53,961 bases of DNA from Verrucomicrobiota bacterium (GCA_028293565.1 JAQGON010000015.1:1-53961), one strand, 5' to 3'. Shown: positions 24,157-33,194, counted from the stretch's first letter. The notes: a model not told the origin generated them from the letters alone. A program made the numbers and translations.

Positions 24157-25506
24157 TCAGAATTGCGAGCGGAGGAGGCCGCAGACGCTGTCGCCGAAAC
24201 GGACGTAGAACGGACGCCCGAGAAATTCCTTGGCGGAGATCGGGCGCGAGCGTTTCACGTCCTCCTCGAAAATCCGCACGTGCGTCTTCGCGACCTCGCG
24301 GTCGATCACGTTGATGGCGTCCTCGTCATTGATGCTGAAGGAGCGGTTGTCGAAATTCGCGGAGCCGACCGTGACGAGCACGTCGTCGACGACCATCGTC
24401 TTCGCGTGGTACATCGCCGGGAGGTATTCGTGGAATTCCACCCCGGCCTCGATCAGCTTGCCCCAGCGCGAGCGCGAGACGGCGCGGCCGAATTTCGAGT
24501 CGTTGATGGCCGGCACGACGATGCGGACGCGCACGCCGCGCTGGCGCGCGGCGATCAGCATCCCGATCTCGAGGTCGTCAGGGACGAAATAGGCGTTGCC
24601 GATCTCGATCGATTTCTGGGCGGAGGCGATCGCGCACAGGTAGCCCATCCGGATGTTTTCGAGGCCCTCGCCGGGACCGCTCTTGATGCATTGCGCGATG
24701 CTCTTGCCCGTCTCCTTGATCTTTGGAAAATATTCGGGTCCGATCAGCAAGCTCGAGGTGGTCTGCAGCCAGTTCGCGGCAAACACCGACTGCATCTCGA
24801 GCACCACGGGGCCCTCGACGCGCACCTGGGTCTCGCGCCAGACCTTGGGGGAGTCGGCGTCGCCCAGCCAGCTGTCGTCGATGCACATTCCGCCCGTGAA
24901 CCCGATCCGTCCGTCGACGATCAGCAGCTTGCGATGCGTGCGGTGCATGATGTTCGGCTTGATGTCGTACCAGTGCTGGCGCCCGTATTTGAAGACCTGG
25001 ACTCCCGCCGCCCGCAGCCGGTCCCGGTCCTCCGTTCGGAATTTCAGCGTGCCGATGCCGTCCATCATCACGTGGACCTTGACGCCGGCCCGGGCCCGTT
25101 CGCCGAGGGCCTCGATGAACTGGTCGCTGATCTTTCCCGGCGTCCAGATATACGTCTCCAGCGTGATGGTCTGCTTCGCCTCGCGGATGGCCTTCAGCAT
25201 CGCGGGGAAGAACTGGGTGCCGTTCACGAGGGTCTCGACCGAATTGCCCGCGGTGAAATTCGCGCCGAGCAGGGGGCCGACGGTGTTGACGAACGCCTCC
25301 GACCCGGCGCCGAAAGAGCCGATGCGGATCGGCTCCTGCACGCGACGCGCGGAGGTGAACCAGAAATAAAATCCGAAGAGCAGGACGGCCCCGAGGAGAA
25401 ACCACCATTTCGAAGGATGGACGTGGGCCGGAACGCGGTGGGCGGGTGCGCGGTCCTTCGTCGCTTTCCGTCGGAACAAAAGGAATTTCCGGGTGGCGGT
25501 GGGCAT
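24157..25506 (-). CDS. Phospholipase D-family / cardiolipin synthase-like protein
   Basis: A 449-residue membrane-anchored PLD-superfamily protein. A basic N-terminus and one anchor (WWFLLGAVLLFGFYFWF) precede two catalytic halves. HKD1 is THRKLLIVDGRIGFTGG near 190 and HKD2 is YHAKTMVVDDVLVTVGSANF near 365, followed by DNRSFSINDE, the usual cardiolipin-synthase signature. It also has QTITLETYIWTPGKISDQF. A role in phosphatidyl transfer, cardiolipin synthesis in particular, is likely; a phospholipase activity is possible. It is divergent from the TVP38 operon by 156 bp, which should hold both promoters. Other lipid-linked genes are near. Confidence 0.9.
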   Translation of the reverse strand: MPTATRKFLLFRRKATKDRAPAHRVPAHVHPSKWWFLLGAVLLFGFYFWFTSARRVQEPIRIGSFGAGSEAFVNTVGPLLGANFTAGNSVETLVNGTQFFPAMLKAIREAKQTITLETYIWTPGKISDQFIEALGERARAGVKVHVMMDGIGTLKFRTEDRDRLRAAGVQVFKYGRQHWYDIKPNIMHRTHRKLLIVDGRIGFTGGMCIDDSWLGDADSPKVWRETQVRVEGPVVLEMQSVFAANWLQTTSSLLIGPEYFPKIKETGKSIAQCIKSGPGEGLENIRMGYLCAIASAQKSIEIGNAYFVPDDLEIGMLIAARQRGVRVRIVVPAINDSKFGRAVSRSRWGKLIEAGVEFHEYLPAMYHAKTMVVDDVLVTVGSANFDNRSFSINDEDAINVIDREVAKTHVRIFEEDVKRSRPISAKEFLGRPFYVRFGDSVCGLLRSQF

Positions 25507-25662
25507 GGTGTTCGCCCCCCGGACCGAGGAGGATTTCGCGGCGGGCGGTGGCTGGCAAGGTGGACCGAATTTCCTTCGCGCGGTTCCCGCCCAAAAACTC
25601 GCCCGCGGCGCACCCGGGGCCGCTTTCGGGGTCTATCGCCAGCCAGCTTGAGAACACCGCGC

Positions 25663-26400
25663 ATGCATTCGCCGATGGAGTCTCCCCGTGCCATCCCGCG
25701 CCGGAGCCCGGGCATGCGCGCCGCGGTCGCGGCGCGGATCCGGAAAATCCGGCGGCGGGATTTCATTCTCTGGGGCTCGCTGCTGGTCGCGTTGGGCGGC
25801 GCGCTGATCGTGTTCGCGCTGTCGGGCCACTTCAGCCTCACGGCGATCGCGGAGGCGATCAGCGGCCTGAACCCGGTGCTGGTCATCGGACTGATGGCGA
25901 TCCTGCCCCTCGCCGGTTTTTCCATCAGCGTCGTCTATCTGGTGGTCGGCGCGCGGTTCGGGCCGATCGCCGGGCTGCCGGTGGTGATCGGCGTGACGGC
26001 GTTTCACCTGCTGGCGACCTACTGGCTGACGCGCAGCTTTCTCCGGGGGCCGCTCGAGCGTTTCCTCGCCCGCCGCGGCCATCACCTTCCGGCCGTGCTG
26101 CCCGGCGAGCATGCGGAGATCTGCGTGCTGGGGACGCTGGTCCCGGGCATTCCCTATTTCGCGCGCAATTACCTGCTCGCGCTCACCGATGCGCCGTTGA
26201 AGACATATTTCTGGGTGTGCCTGGCGGTGCACGTCACGCGTTCGTACGTGGCGATCATGGTCGGCGACCTCGCGGGCAACCCCAACCGGACCCAGCTGCT
26301 CGTCCTCGCGGCCGTGTACGCGGTCAAGCTTTCGCTGTGCGCATTCATCGTGTGGCGGTTGCGGATCCACCGTCATTCGAAGCCGTCATCCGCCAAGTGA
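25663..26400 (+). CDS. TVP38/TMEM64-family membrane protein
   Basis: A 245-residue paralogue of the protein at 18200-18931. It has a basic N-terminus (RRSPGMRAAVAARIRKIRRR) and hydrophobic segments ILWGSLLVALGGALIVFAL, LVIGLMAILPLAGFSISVVY, LPVVIGVTAFHLLATYWL and LLVLAAVYAVKLSLCAFIV. The VGARFGPIAGLP loop and GTLVPGIPYFARNYLLALTD motif, corresponding to LLPGVPFVLQNCTLALIGV of the paralogue, mark the family. A second in-frame ATG at 25675 is possible. It opens a five-gene plus-strand run to 30844 with 17-, 29-, 142- and 11-bp spacers. Confidence 0.88.
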   Translation: MHSPMESPRAIPRRSPGMRAAVAARIRKIRRRDFILWGSLLVALGGALIVFALSGHFSLTAIAEAISGLNPVLVIGLMAILPLAGFSISVVYLVVGARFGPIAGLPVVIGVTAFHLLATYWLTRSFLRGPLERFLARRGHHLPAVLPGEHAEICVLGTLVPGIPYFARNYLLALTDAPLKTYFWVCLAVHVTRSYVAIMVGDLAGNPNRTQLLVLAAVYAVKLSLCAFIVWRLRIHRHSKPSSAK

Positions 26401-26417
26401 CGGTGGCGGCGCCCGCC

Positions 26418-26822
26418 ATGTTCCAATCGCTCACGAGACAATGGCGCGGAATGCTCCACGGCGCGCCCGGCCGCCGCTTCCGGGAGAGCTATGCAGCCGC
26501 GCGGAAAAAACCGCCGCCGCTGTGGCAGCGGCTGTTTTGCTTCGGGCTGGCCCTCGTGGCGTTCGTGCTGGGACTCGCCTTCGCGATCCTGCCCGGGCCC
26601 GCCTCGATTTTTTTCGTGGTTTCCGGAGCGCTGCTCGCCGCGGAATCGCTCGCGCTCGCGCGGTTCCTCGACTGGGGGGAAATGCGCCTCCGCGTGCTGG
26701 CGCACTGGGCGAACGCCCACTGGAAACGCCTCGGCCGGCTTGGCCGCGCCGCGGTCATCGTGCTCGGCACGATGGGCTCGGTCACGATGACGGTGCTGGT
26801 GTGGCGGTTTTGGTTTCACTGA
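26418..26822 (+). CDS. PGPGW-type small membrane protein
   Basis: A 134-residue paralogue of the protein at 5164-5574. The first span FCFGLALVAFVLGLAFAIL enters LPGPASIFFVVSGALLAAES, matching the PGPGW pattern better than its paralogue does. Then comes a basic amphipathic section (RLRVLAHWANAHWKRLGRLG) and a C-terminal span (AAVIVLGTMGSVTMTVLVW). It lies 17 bp after the TVP38 gene and 29 bp before the oxidase gene. No function is assigned to this family. Confidence 0.82.
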   Translation: MFQSLTRQWRGMLHGAPGRRFRESYAAARKKPPPLWQRLFCFGLALVAFVLGLAFAILPGPASIFFVVSGALLAAESLALARFLDWGEMRLRVLAHWANAHWKRLGRLGRAAVIVLGTMGSVTMTVLVWRFWFH

Positions 26823-26851
26823 CCGGCTTGCCGCGCGCGGGCCAAATCCAA

Positions 26852-28057
26852 ATGAAGCTGCTCTCGCCCCAACCGTTCTGGCCCATCCGGGATGGGATCC
26901 CGGCGAGTTATCCGCCGCTCGAGCGGGACGCGCGCTGCGACGTGGCGATCATCGGCGGCGGCATCACCGGCGCGCTGGTCGCATGGCATCTCGCGGACGC
27001 GGGTGTCGACGCCATGGTGCTCGACCGCCGCGAGGTCGCGCACGGCAGCACCGCCGGGAGCACGGGGCTGCTGCAGTACGAAATTGACCGGCCGCTGTGG
27101 CAGCTGGCGCGCGAGATCGGACGGGAGCGGGCGGTCCGGAATTATCGCCGGTGTCGCGAGGCGAATCGGGCGATCGGACGGATTGTGCGGCGGCTCGGCC
27201 TGAAGTGCGGCTTCGAGCGGAAGTCCAGCCTGATGGTCGCGAGCCGCGCGGCCCACGTCGCGGCGCTCCGGCGCGAGTTCGAGGCGCGCCGCGCGGCGGG
27301 GTTTGCCGTCGACTGGTGGACGCGCGGACGGATCGCGCGGGAATGCACGCTGCGGCATCCGGCGGCGATTCTTTCACGCGACGCCGCGCAGGTGGATTCG
27401 TATCTCCTGGCGTACGGCCTGCTCGCGGCGGCGGCGCGGAAAGGAATGCCGATCCATGATCGCACGGCGGTCACGCGGACGCGTTTCACCGTCCGCGGCG
27501 TGGAGCTGAGGACGTCGCGCGGAGTCACGGTGCGGGCGAAGCGCCTCGTGATCGCCTCCGGTTATGAGGCCAGCGCGCATCTGCCGCCGTCGCTGACGGC
27601 GCTCCACAGCACGTTCGCGATCGTCAGCGAGCCGCTTCGCGCGTTCGGCGGATGGCCCGCGGAGCGGTGCCTGATTTGGGAAACGGCGCGGCCCTATCTT
27701 TATCTCCGCACGACGGAGGACGATCGGGCGATCATCGGCGGCTTCGACGAGCCGTTCCAGGATCCCGACCGGCGCGACCGGTTGCTGGCGGCCAAGGCCG
27801 CGGCGCTGCAGCGGCGATTCCGGGGATTTTTTCCACAAATTGACTTCGAGCTGGCGGGGGTCTGGGCGGGGACGTTTGCCGAGACGCCGCACGGGCTGCC
27901 CTACATCGGCCGCCATCCGGACGTGCCGCGCACGTGGTTCGCGCTCGGCTATGGGGGAAACGGCATCACCTACAGCCTTCTCGCCGCCGAACTGATCCGC
28001 GACCAGATCGCCGGCCGGCCGAACCGTGATGAAGAGCTCTTCGGTTTCGACGACTAG
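26852..28057 (+). CDS. FAD-dependent (DAO-family) oxidoreductase
   Basis: A 401-residue flavoprotein related to the FAD half of the Rieske protein at 22159, but without the Rieske domain. The dinucleotide motif is CDVAIIGGGITGALVAWHLA, then DRREVAHGSTAGSTGLLQY, the flavin-contact loop. C-terminal pieces are LIWETARPYLYLRTTEDDRA, IIGGFDEPF, HGLPYIGRHPDVPRTWFAL and GYGGNGITYSLLAAELI. Glycine-oxidase-like or gamma-glutamylputrescine-oxidase-like activity is possible; the substrate is unknown. It is third in the TVP38-PGPGW-DAO-amine oxidase-CFA run. Confidence 0.9.
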   Translation: MKLLSPQPFWPIRDGIPASYPPLERDARCDVAIIGGGITGALVAWHLADAGVDAMVLDRREVAHGSTAGSTGLLQYEIDRPLWQLAREIGRERAVRNYRRCREANRAIGRIVRRLGLKCGFERKSSLMVASRAAHVAALRREFEARRAAGFAVDWWTRGRIARECTLRHPAAILSRDAAQVDSYLLAYGLLAAAARKGMPIHDRTAVTRTRFTVRGVELRTSRGVTVRAKRLVIASGYEASAHLPPSLTALHSTFAIVSEPLRAFGGWPAERCLIWETARPYLYLRTTEDDRAIIGGFDEPFQDPDRRDRLLAAKAAALQRRFRGFFPQIDFELAGVWAGTFAETPHGLPYIGRHPDVPRTWFALGYGGNGITYSLLAAELIRDQIAGRPNRDEELFGFDD

Positions 28058-28199
28058 CGAACCCAGGGAATTGCGCCGCGCCGCCGGTGCCCCGATCAGC
28101 TGGGTTAAAAAGCGGATCATGAGCCAATTAAAAATTGGGCGGCCATTGGCGTCGGCCGAGGGCGAACCGGATGCCGGAAATTCTGTCCAATTCTCCTTT

Positions 28200-29558
28200 A
28201 TGGAGCCCGACGTCATCGTCATCGGGGCGGGGGTGGCTGGGCTCACGGCGGCGGCCGAGCTGGCGGAGCGTGGCTGGAAGGTGCGGATCCTCGAGGCGCG
28301 CGATCGTCTGGGCGGACGCATCTGTTCGGTAAAACCCGAAGGCTGGCCGACGGTGGTCGAGCTGGGCGCGGAATTCGTCCACGGTGGAAACGCCACGCTG
28401 CGGAAAGCCCTCGAGAGCACCGGCACGCATCTCGCGCCGGTGTGCGTGAACATGTGGACGTGCCGGGAGGGCCGGATCGCCTTGGCGCCGGATTACTGGG
28501 AACGGATCGGGCGCGTGGCGGGAAAAATTCCGCGGCAGGATCATGGCTGGTCGTTTCAGCAATTTCTCTGGCACCAGCGCGGCCACATTTCGTCGGAGGA
28601 GCGGGAACTCGCGCGCGCCTACGTCGGAAGCTTCAATGCGGCGCCGACGGGCGAGATCAGCGCCCACGCGCTGCGGCCCGCGCGCGCGGGTGCGGACACG
28701 GAGGATTTCAAGATTGCGGGCCGCTACGAGGCGCTGGTTCGCGGACTGCGCCAAAAATTTCCGCCGCGGCGGGTCAATGTGCGGCGGCGGGCGGTGGTGC
28801 GGAGCATCGGCTGGCAGGCCGGAAAAGTCGCGGTGCAGGCAATGAACGCGGCGGACGGAACGAGCACAGTGCACAAGGCGCGCGCGGCGGTGGTCACGCT
28901 GCCGCTCGGCGTGCTCAAGGCCGGCCACGTGAAATTTTCGCCGGAACTGCCGGGCAAGCGCTCGCTGATCGAGCGGGCGGGCTGGGGAAATGTGACCCGC
29001 ATCACCATCCGGTTCCGGCCAGGTTTCTGGACGTCGCCCATCATGCCGGCGGTGCTCGGCGCCCGCAGCGGCCGGGATTTCGGTTTCGTCAACGCGCCGG
29101 ATCAGCCGATCCCGATCTGGTGGGCCTTGTCGGCGCCCGCTCCCGTTCTGACGGGTTGGGCGGGAGGCGAAATGTCCGACCGCCTTGGATCAGGCGCGTC
29201 GTGGGCCGTGATGGCGGATGCGGCGCGGTCGCTCGCGGGGATTTTTCGGACGAGCCGCGCCGAAGTCAGTCGGTGGGTGGCGGACTGGGCGACGCACGAC
29301 TGGCGCCGGGATCCCTTCGCGCTGGGGGCGTACAGCTTCCCGGTCGCGGGCCGCGAGGATCTGCCGCAGCGGCTGGCCGAACCGGTTGAGTCGACGCTCT
29401 TCTTCGCCGGCGAGGCGTTGGCGGAGGATTACGGCACGGTGCATGGCGCGATCGAGAGCGGTCGCCGCGCGGCGAGGGAGGCTTCGGCCGCCTTGGAAGC
29501 CGCAGTCCTCAACCCGATTTTTGTCCCGATTCCCCCGATGATGTCCCTCGTCTTCTAA
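28200..29558 (+). CDS. Flavin-containing amine oxidase-family protein
   Basis: A 452-residue member of the amine oxidase family. ATG 28200 starts directly before DVIVIGAGVAGLTAAAELA, and EARDRLGGRI completes the FAD motif. Other pieces are ELGAEFVHGG, YVGSFNAAPTGEISAHALR, VVTLPLGVLKAGHVKFSPEL, and the C-terminal FFAGEALAEDYGTVHGAIES, where amine oxidases contact FAD. It lies 11 bp before the CFA synthase. FAD oxidases of this superfamily often sit beside CFA synthases in lipid operons, so its substrate may be a lipid and not an amine. In-frame upstream ATGs (28120, 28029) would add unrelated residues. Confidence 0.88.
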   Translation: MEPDVIVIGAGVAGLTAAAELAERGWKVRILEARDRLGGRICSVKPEGWPTVVELGAEFVHGGNATLRKALESTGTHLAPVCVNMWTCREGRIALAPDYWERIGRVAGKIPRQDHGWSFQQFLWHQRGHISSEERELARAYVGSFNAAPTGEISAHALRPARAGADTEDFKIAGRYEALVRGLRQKFPPRRVNVRRRAVVRSIGWQAGKVAVQAMNAADGTSTVHKARAAVVTLPLGVLKAGHVKFSPELPGKRSLIERAGWGNVTRITIRFRPGFWTSPIMPAVLGARSGRDFGFVNAPDQPIPIWWALSAPAPVLTGWAGGEMSDRLGSGASWAVMADAARSLAGIFRTSRAEVSRWVADWATHDWRRDPFALGAYSFPVAGREDLPQRLAEPVESTLFFAGEALAEDYGTVHGAIESGRRAAREASAALEAAVLNPIFVPIPPMMSLVF

Positions 29559-29569
29559 ACCACACCACC

Positions 29570-30844
29570 ATGAACGCTGCTGTTTCCTCGACCCGCCGTT
29601 TCCTCGACCGCCTCTTTTCCGAGGCTCCGCTCGAGCGTGTTTCCCTCCGCCTCTGGGACGGCTCGCGCTGGCCGGACGACCGCCCGCGCCCGGCCACGGT
29701 CGTGCTGAAGCATCCCGGCGCGGTCCGCAGCATGCTCGCGTCGCGGAATGCCAAGGGCCTCGGCGAGGCGTATCTTCGCAACGACTTCGACGTGGAGGGG
29801 GACATCGAGGAATCGCTGGAGCTGGCCGTCGCGCTCGAGAGCAAGCGGTCGGGATTCTTCGAGTCGCTCGCCGACTATTTCAGGCTGCTCCGCCTTCCCG
29901 GGCCGGAGGCGGAGCGGGGGGCGCGGCTGGGAAATTCGATCGCGCTGGAGGGAGCCGAGCATTCGCTCGACCGGGACCGGAAGGCGGTGTCGTTCCATTA
30001 CGACGTCTCCAACGAGTTCTATCAGCTGTGGCTTGACCGCCGGATGATCTACTCGTGCGGATATTTCGAGACGCCGGAGGACGATCTCGACACGGCGCAG
30101 GCGAACAAGCTGCGCCACCTGTGCCGCAAGCTGCGGCTCGCGCCCGGGCAGCGGCTCCTCGACATCGGTTGCGGCTGGGGGGGCCTGGCGATCTTTGCTG
30201 CGCGCAACTTCGGCGTCAGTGTCGTCGGCGTCACGCTCAGCGAGCGGCAGGCCGAGCTCGCGAACGAGCGCGTGCGGGAAGCCGGTTTGTCGGACCGCGT
30301 CCGCATCGAGCTCCGCGACTACCGCGAGGTGAAGGTGGCGGATCCGTTCGACGCGATCGTCAGCGTGGGGATGTCTGAGCACGTCGGGCGCGATCATCTT
30401 CCCGAGTACTTCAGGACGGCGTGGGCGCTTCTTCGTCCGGGCGGTGTGTTCCTGAACCACGCGATCGGCGAAGGGCTGCAGACCGACCGCTTTCACGGGC
30501 CGTCGTTTGTGAACGAGCACGTCTTTCCCGATGGCGACATCCCGCCGATCCAGGTGGTGCTGGCGTCGGCCGCGCCGGCGGGATTTGACGTGCGGGACGT
30601 CGAGAACCTCCGCGAGCATTACACGCTCACCCTGCGGCACTGGGTCCGCCGGCTTGAGGCGCGACGCGAGGACGCACGCAAGTTCGTGGACGAGCCGACC
30701 TACCGCGTCTGGCGGCTCTATATGGCGGCGTCGGCGCACGGGTTTGACCACGGCGACCTGGGGCTTTATCAGGTGCTGCTGTCGAAGCCGATGCCCGACG
30801 GGGCAACGGGCCTGCCGCTCACCCGCCGCGACTGGTACGCCTGA
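29570..30844 (+). CDS. cfa: Cyclopropane-fatty-acyl-phospholipid synthase family methyltransferase
   Basis: A 424-residue S-adenosylmethionine-dependent enzyme of the CFA synthase family, which adds a methylene group across lipid acyl double bonds. The N-terminal lipid-binding domain includes GLGEAYLRNDFDVEGDIEES. The catalytic part has VSFHYDVSNEFYQLWLDRRM, IYSCGYF, the SAM motif LLDIGCGWGGLAIFAA (~198), VGVTLSERQ, VSVGMSEHVGRDHLPEYF and HWVRRLEAR. The conserved Cys in YSCGYF and Glu in MSEHVG are present. It ends the five-gene run, 45 bp before a REPIN. A hydroxy- or branched-acyl modification is an alternative. Confidence 0.92.
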   Translation: MNAAVSSTRRFLDRLFSEAPLERVSLRLWDGSRWPDDRPRPATVVLKHPGAVRSMLASRNAKGLGEAYLRNDFDVEGDIEESLELAVALESKRSGFFESLADYFRLLRLPGPEAERGARLGNSIALEGAEHSLDRDRKAVSFHYDVSNEFYQLWLDRRMIYSCGYFETPEDDLDTAQANKLRHLCRKLRLAPGQRLLDIGCGWGGLAIFAARNFGVSVVGVTLSERQAELANERVREAGLSDRVRIELRDYREVKVADPFDAIVSVGMSEHVGRDHLPEYFRTAWALLRPGGVFLNHAIGEGLQTDRFHGPSFVNEHVFPDGDIPPIQVVLASAAPAGFDVRDVENLREHYTLTLRHWVRRLEARREDARKFVDEPTYRVWRLYMAASAHGFDHGDLGLYQVLLSKPMPDGATGLPLTRRDWYA

Positions 30845-30889
30845 TCGCGCCGAAAGCGAATGCCCGGAATGGCCGCCTTGGAGCACGCG

Positions 30890-30990
30890 CCACGGGTCTC
30901 CGACCCGTGTGGGCGGACTCGGCCAACGGAGAACGTCGAGCACACCCGTTTCGCTCGAGTCCACCTTCACGGGTCGGAGACCCGTGCTAC
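30890..30990. repeat. REPIN-like paired hairpin, family A copy 2
   Basis: The right REP is complete (GTAG-ended, stem CACGGGTC/GACCCGTG, loop TCC); the left has lost its GTAG end and reads GCGCCACGGGTC. The spacer shares CCAACGGAGAACGTCGAGCA with copy 1. It lies between the CFA gene and the convergent DUF892 gene. Confidence 0.85.
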
Positions 30991-31023
30991 TTAGGCGTTT
31001 TTTTGCGGCCAAGCAACCGGGAC

Positions 31024-31575
31024 TCAGACCGGGCTGGCGCGCAGCGGGCCGAGGTCGGGGTGGCGCGCAGGCGACATTGTCCGCGCGGCGTTGAATTCCT
31101 GGAACAGGATCGCGGACAGCGTGGTCAGGCGCCGGTCGATTTCCGCCGCATCGTCGATGGAGTGCTGGAGGAAATTCGAAATCGCATACTCGCCGAGGGC
31201 CTGCGCGAGCGTGCGGGCGGTGCCGTTGGCGGCCATCTCGTGATGACAGATCCGCTGCGTGGCGGAGATGAGGCGGGCATCGCGGATGCTTTCAAAACCG
31301 GGCGCGCGCACGGCGGCATGGGCCTCCGCGAAGAGTCCGGCAATCGTGCGGCTTGGCCGGCGGCGGAGGTGGCCACGCAATTTCTGGAAGGCTTCTTCGA
31401 TTCGATAGGCGCGCGCCTTGGTGTCTTCGAGGCGGTCGCGGAAAAGACGCTGCAGGACCGGGTGGTCGGCGGATGCCGCCATCTTCGGCAGGATCCTGGC
31501 CAGTTCTTTTTCCGTGCCGTAAAGATCCCTGAGCTCTTCGAGCAGAAGATCCTCCAGTGTGGCGAACGATGACAT
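31024..31575 (-). CDS. DUF892 (YciE/YciF) ferritin-like protein
   Basis: A 183-residue soluble protein with the YciF-type four-helix ferritin-like fold: LEDLLLEELRDLYGTEKELA, LPKMAASADHPVLQRLF, RIEEAFQKL, then RLISATQRICHHEMAANGTA and a final long helix. YciF is a stress-induced metal-binding dimer of unknown activity. The conserved ELRDLYxxEKxL and ICHHEMA elements are present. It is the last of three minus-strand genes (32723 down to 31024) that form a metal or stress cluster. Confidence 0.9.
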   Translation of the reverse strand: MSSFATLEDLLLEELRDLYGTEKELARILPKMAASADHPVLQRLFRDRLEDTKARAYRIEEAFQKLRGHLRRRPSRTIAGLFAEAHAAVRAPGFESIRDARLISATQRICHHEMAANGTARTLAQALGEYAISNFLQHSIDDAAEIDRRLTTLSAILFQEFNAARTMSPARHPDLGPLRASPV

Positions 31576-31677
31576 GGGAAGGCTTTTTTTCGTGCCGCTG
31601 GATGCGTGGCAACGATACCTCCACAGTCAGGCGCACGCGGCGCAGGTTCCCATCCGCGCGCGCCGAACGAAACCGGA

Positions 31678-32232
31678 TCAGGCGGCCGTCGAGCTCGTCT
31701 GCCAGACCGACACCGCATAATGCAGCGGCTTCGGCGGCGGATTCTTTTTTTCGGGGGCCGGGGCCGGCGCGGGCGGAAGAATGCGCGCGGCGTCCTCCGT
31801 CAGCGCGATCAGCTCCTGCAGATGAGAAAGCGCGAGCGCGGCGGTCGGGCCGTCGCGCTCCGCGAGGGCCGCGGTGAGCAGGCGCTTGTAGCGCGAGGTC
31901 GCCTGGTTCAACAGCGCGCAGTCGTCGAGCAGGATGGCGCGGAGATTCTCGCCCGACGGCCTGGCGGAGAGATTTTTGAAACCGGCGGCGGCGCCGGTGT
32001 CGGAACCCGGTCGTCCGGCGGGAAGGGGCTGCAGGAGCGTCGCCAGCTGCATCGTCTGCTGGTGCAGCACCTCGAGCATGCGCGAGAGGAAATCGTGCAC
32101 CTCGCCGCGCTGCCGCAGCGTCGGCTGGCCTTGGTGCGCGTCGAGCGTCTCCATCACGTAGCACTGCAGGATGCAGGTCTCGGCGAGCTGCTCGCAGAGC
32201 GGGCGGACGGAGGCGTGGACGGGAGGGGTCAT
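31678..32232 (-). CDS. Helical hypothetical protein
   Basis: A 184-residue all-alpha soluble protein. ATG 32232 is the first sensible start; the longer frame is antisense of the Cys-rich gene. Helices include LCEQLAETCILQCYVMETLD, HDFLSRMLEVLHQQTMQLAT, LRAILLDDCALLNQATSRYK and ALALSHLQELIALTEDAA, and then a proline-rich tail (LPPAPAPAPEKKNPPPK). Family not recognised. Its position between a Csp-like and a DUF892 protein suggests a metal- or stress-related helical bundle. Confidence 0.72.
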   Translation of the reverse strand: MTPPVHASVRPLCEQLAETCILQCYVMETLDAHQGQPTLRQRGEVHDFLSRMLEVLHQQTMQLATLLQPLPAGRPGSDTGAAAGFKNLSARPSGENLRAILLDDCALLNQATSRYKRLLTAALAERDGPTAALALSHLQELIALTEDAARILPPAPAPAPEKKNPPPKPLHYAVSVWQTSSTAA

Positions 32233-32291
32233 GGGAAAATTTTCGCCGGTATCGGGCCGGCCGGGATCCGGCGGGAGGTGCGACGCCGGCT

Positions 32292-32723
32292 TCACTCGGA
32301 AGCGACGATTCCCGCCGGCGACAGTTCGCCGAGGGCGAGGTTGCACTTTTCCTGGCAGCGGCGGCAGGCCTCCGCGCAGATCGCGCAGTGCGCGTAATGG
32401 ATGGCGTGGTGTCCGCAGAGATCGCTGCAGGCCTGGCAGGCGGCGACACAGGCATGGAGCTGCGCATGGAGCACGGGCGCGTTGACGTCGCGGTGGCGGA
32501 GGAGCATCGCGGAGGTGGCCGCGCACGCGGCGGAGCAGTCGAGATCCATGCGGATGCAGCCGCGGAGATCTTCGACCGATTCCTCGGCGAGGCAGGCATC
32601 GGCGCACGCCAGGCAGACCTGCTGGCACAGCGCGAGCGATTCCACCGCTTCAACGATCACGGCGGTGTTGGCGACATCGGCATGGGGATGGGCCTCTAGC
32701 ACGGATTCAAGCAGGAGGTTCAT
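32292..32723 (-). CDS. Csp-like (DUF326) Cys-rich four-helix metal-binding protein
   Basis: A 143-residue protein rich in cysteines spaced along helices: CQQVCLACADACLAE, LRGCIRMDLDCSAACAATSA, HACVAACQACSDLCGHHAIH, YAHCAICAEACRRCQEKCNL. This fits the four-helix-bundle copper storage (Csp) / DUF326 family, in which Cys thiols lining the core bind many Cu(I) ions. No signal peptide is seen, so a cytosolic form is likely. It is first in the minus-strand metal and stress cluster, divergent from the small membrane gene at 32904. Confidence 0.88.
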   Translation of the reverse strand: MNLLLESVLEAHPHADVANTAVIVEAVESLALCQQVCLACADACLAEESVEDLRGCIRMDLDCSAACAATSAMLLRHRDVNAPVLHAQLHACVAACQACSDLCGHHAIHYAHCAICAEACRRCQEKCNLALGELSPAGIVASE

Positions 32724-32903
32724 AGGAGCGAAGCGGAGACCTCAGAATAGAAAAAACGCCGGCCGGGCGCCATCAGGTGTTTTACCGTAGCGGCCATCGG
32801 GGAGGGACCGGCCATTCCGGGTGCGGGCAGGAGGCATTTTCGGATGAGATGCACCGCTTCACACCCGATGGCGGGGCGCCAACGCGCAGGATATCCTGAA
32901 CGC

Positions 32904-33131
32904 ATGTACGGCTATACCATCGCCGCCCTGGCAGGGGCCTTGTTCCTGCTGATGCTTTTTCTCAGCCTCACGATCGAGCGGCCCCACGAGCGGGAGACCC
33001 GCGGGGGCAGTCCAGAGGAGCGTTCGGCGAGGACTGCGATGCCCTCCGCCGACGAGCCCACCCCGGACCGGTCGGTGACGGCGAAGCCCTCGCAGGTGCG
33101 GCGGGCCAAGCGGCGCACGCCGGCGGCGTGA
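32904..33131 (+). CDS. Small single-span membrane protein
   Basis: A 75-residue protein with one hydrophobic helix (YTIAALAGALFLLMLFLSLT) followed by a charged tail (ERPHERETRGGSPEERSART) that ends in basic RRAKRRTPAA. No family is recognised. The clean anchor-plus-disordered-tail pattern and lack of any overlapping gene support a real gene. It lies 63 bp upstream of the DNA ligase gene on the same strand. Confidence 0.6.
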   Translation: MYGYTIAALAGALFLLMLFLSLTIERPHERETRGGSPEERSARTAMPSADEPTPDRSVTAKPSQVRRAKRRTPAA

Positions 33132-33194
33132 GGTTCCCGGATATTTTCGGGGCGGCGCTTTGCGCCGTGGCGGAACGCCGGTTCATTCACGGCG

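Noticed and set aside
23888-24208. 106-codon plus-strand ORF
   Set aside because: Lies within the inverted-repeat element, has no ribosome site and no domain; better read as non-coding.
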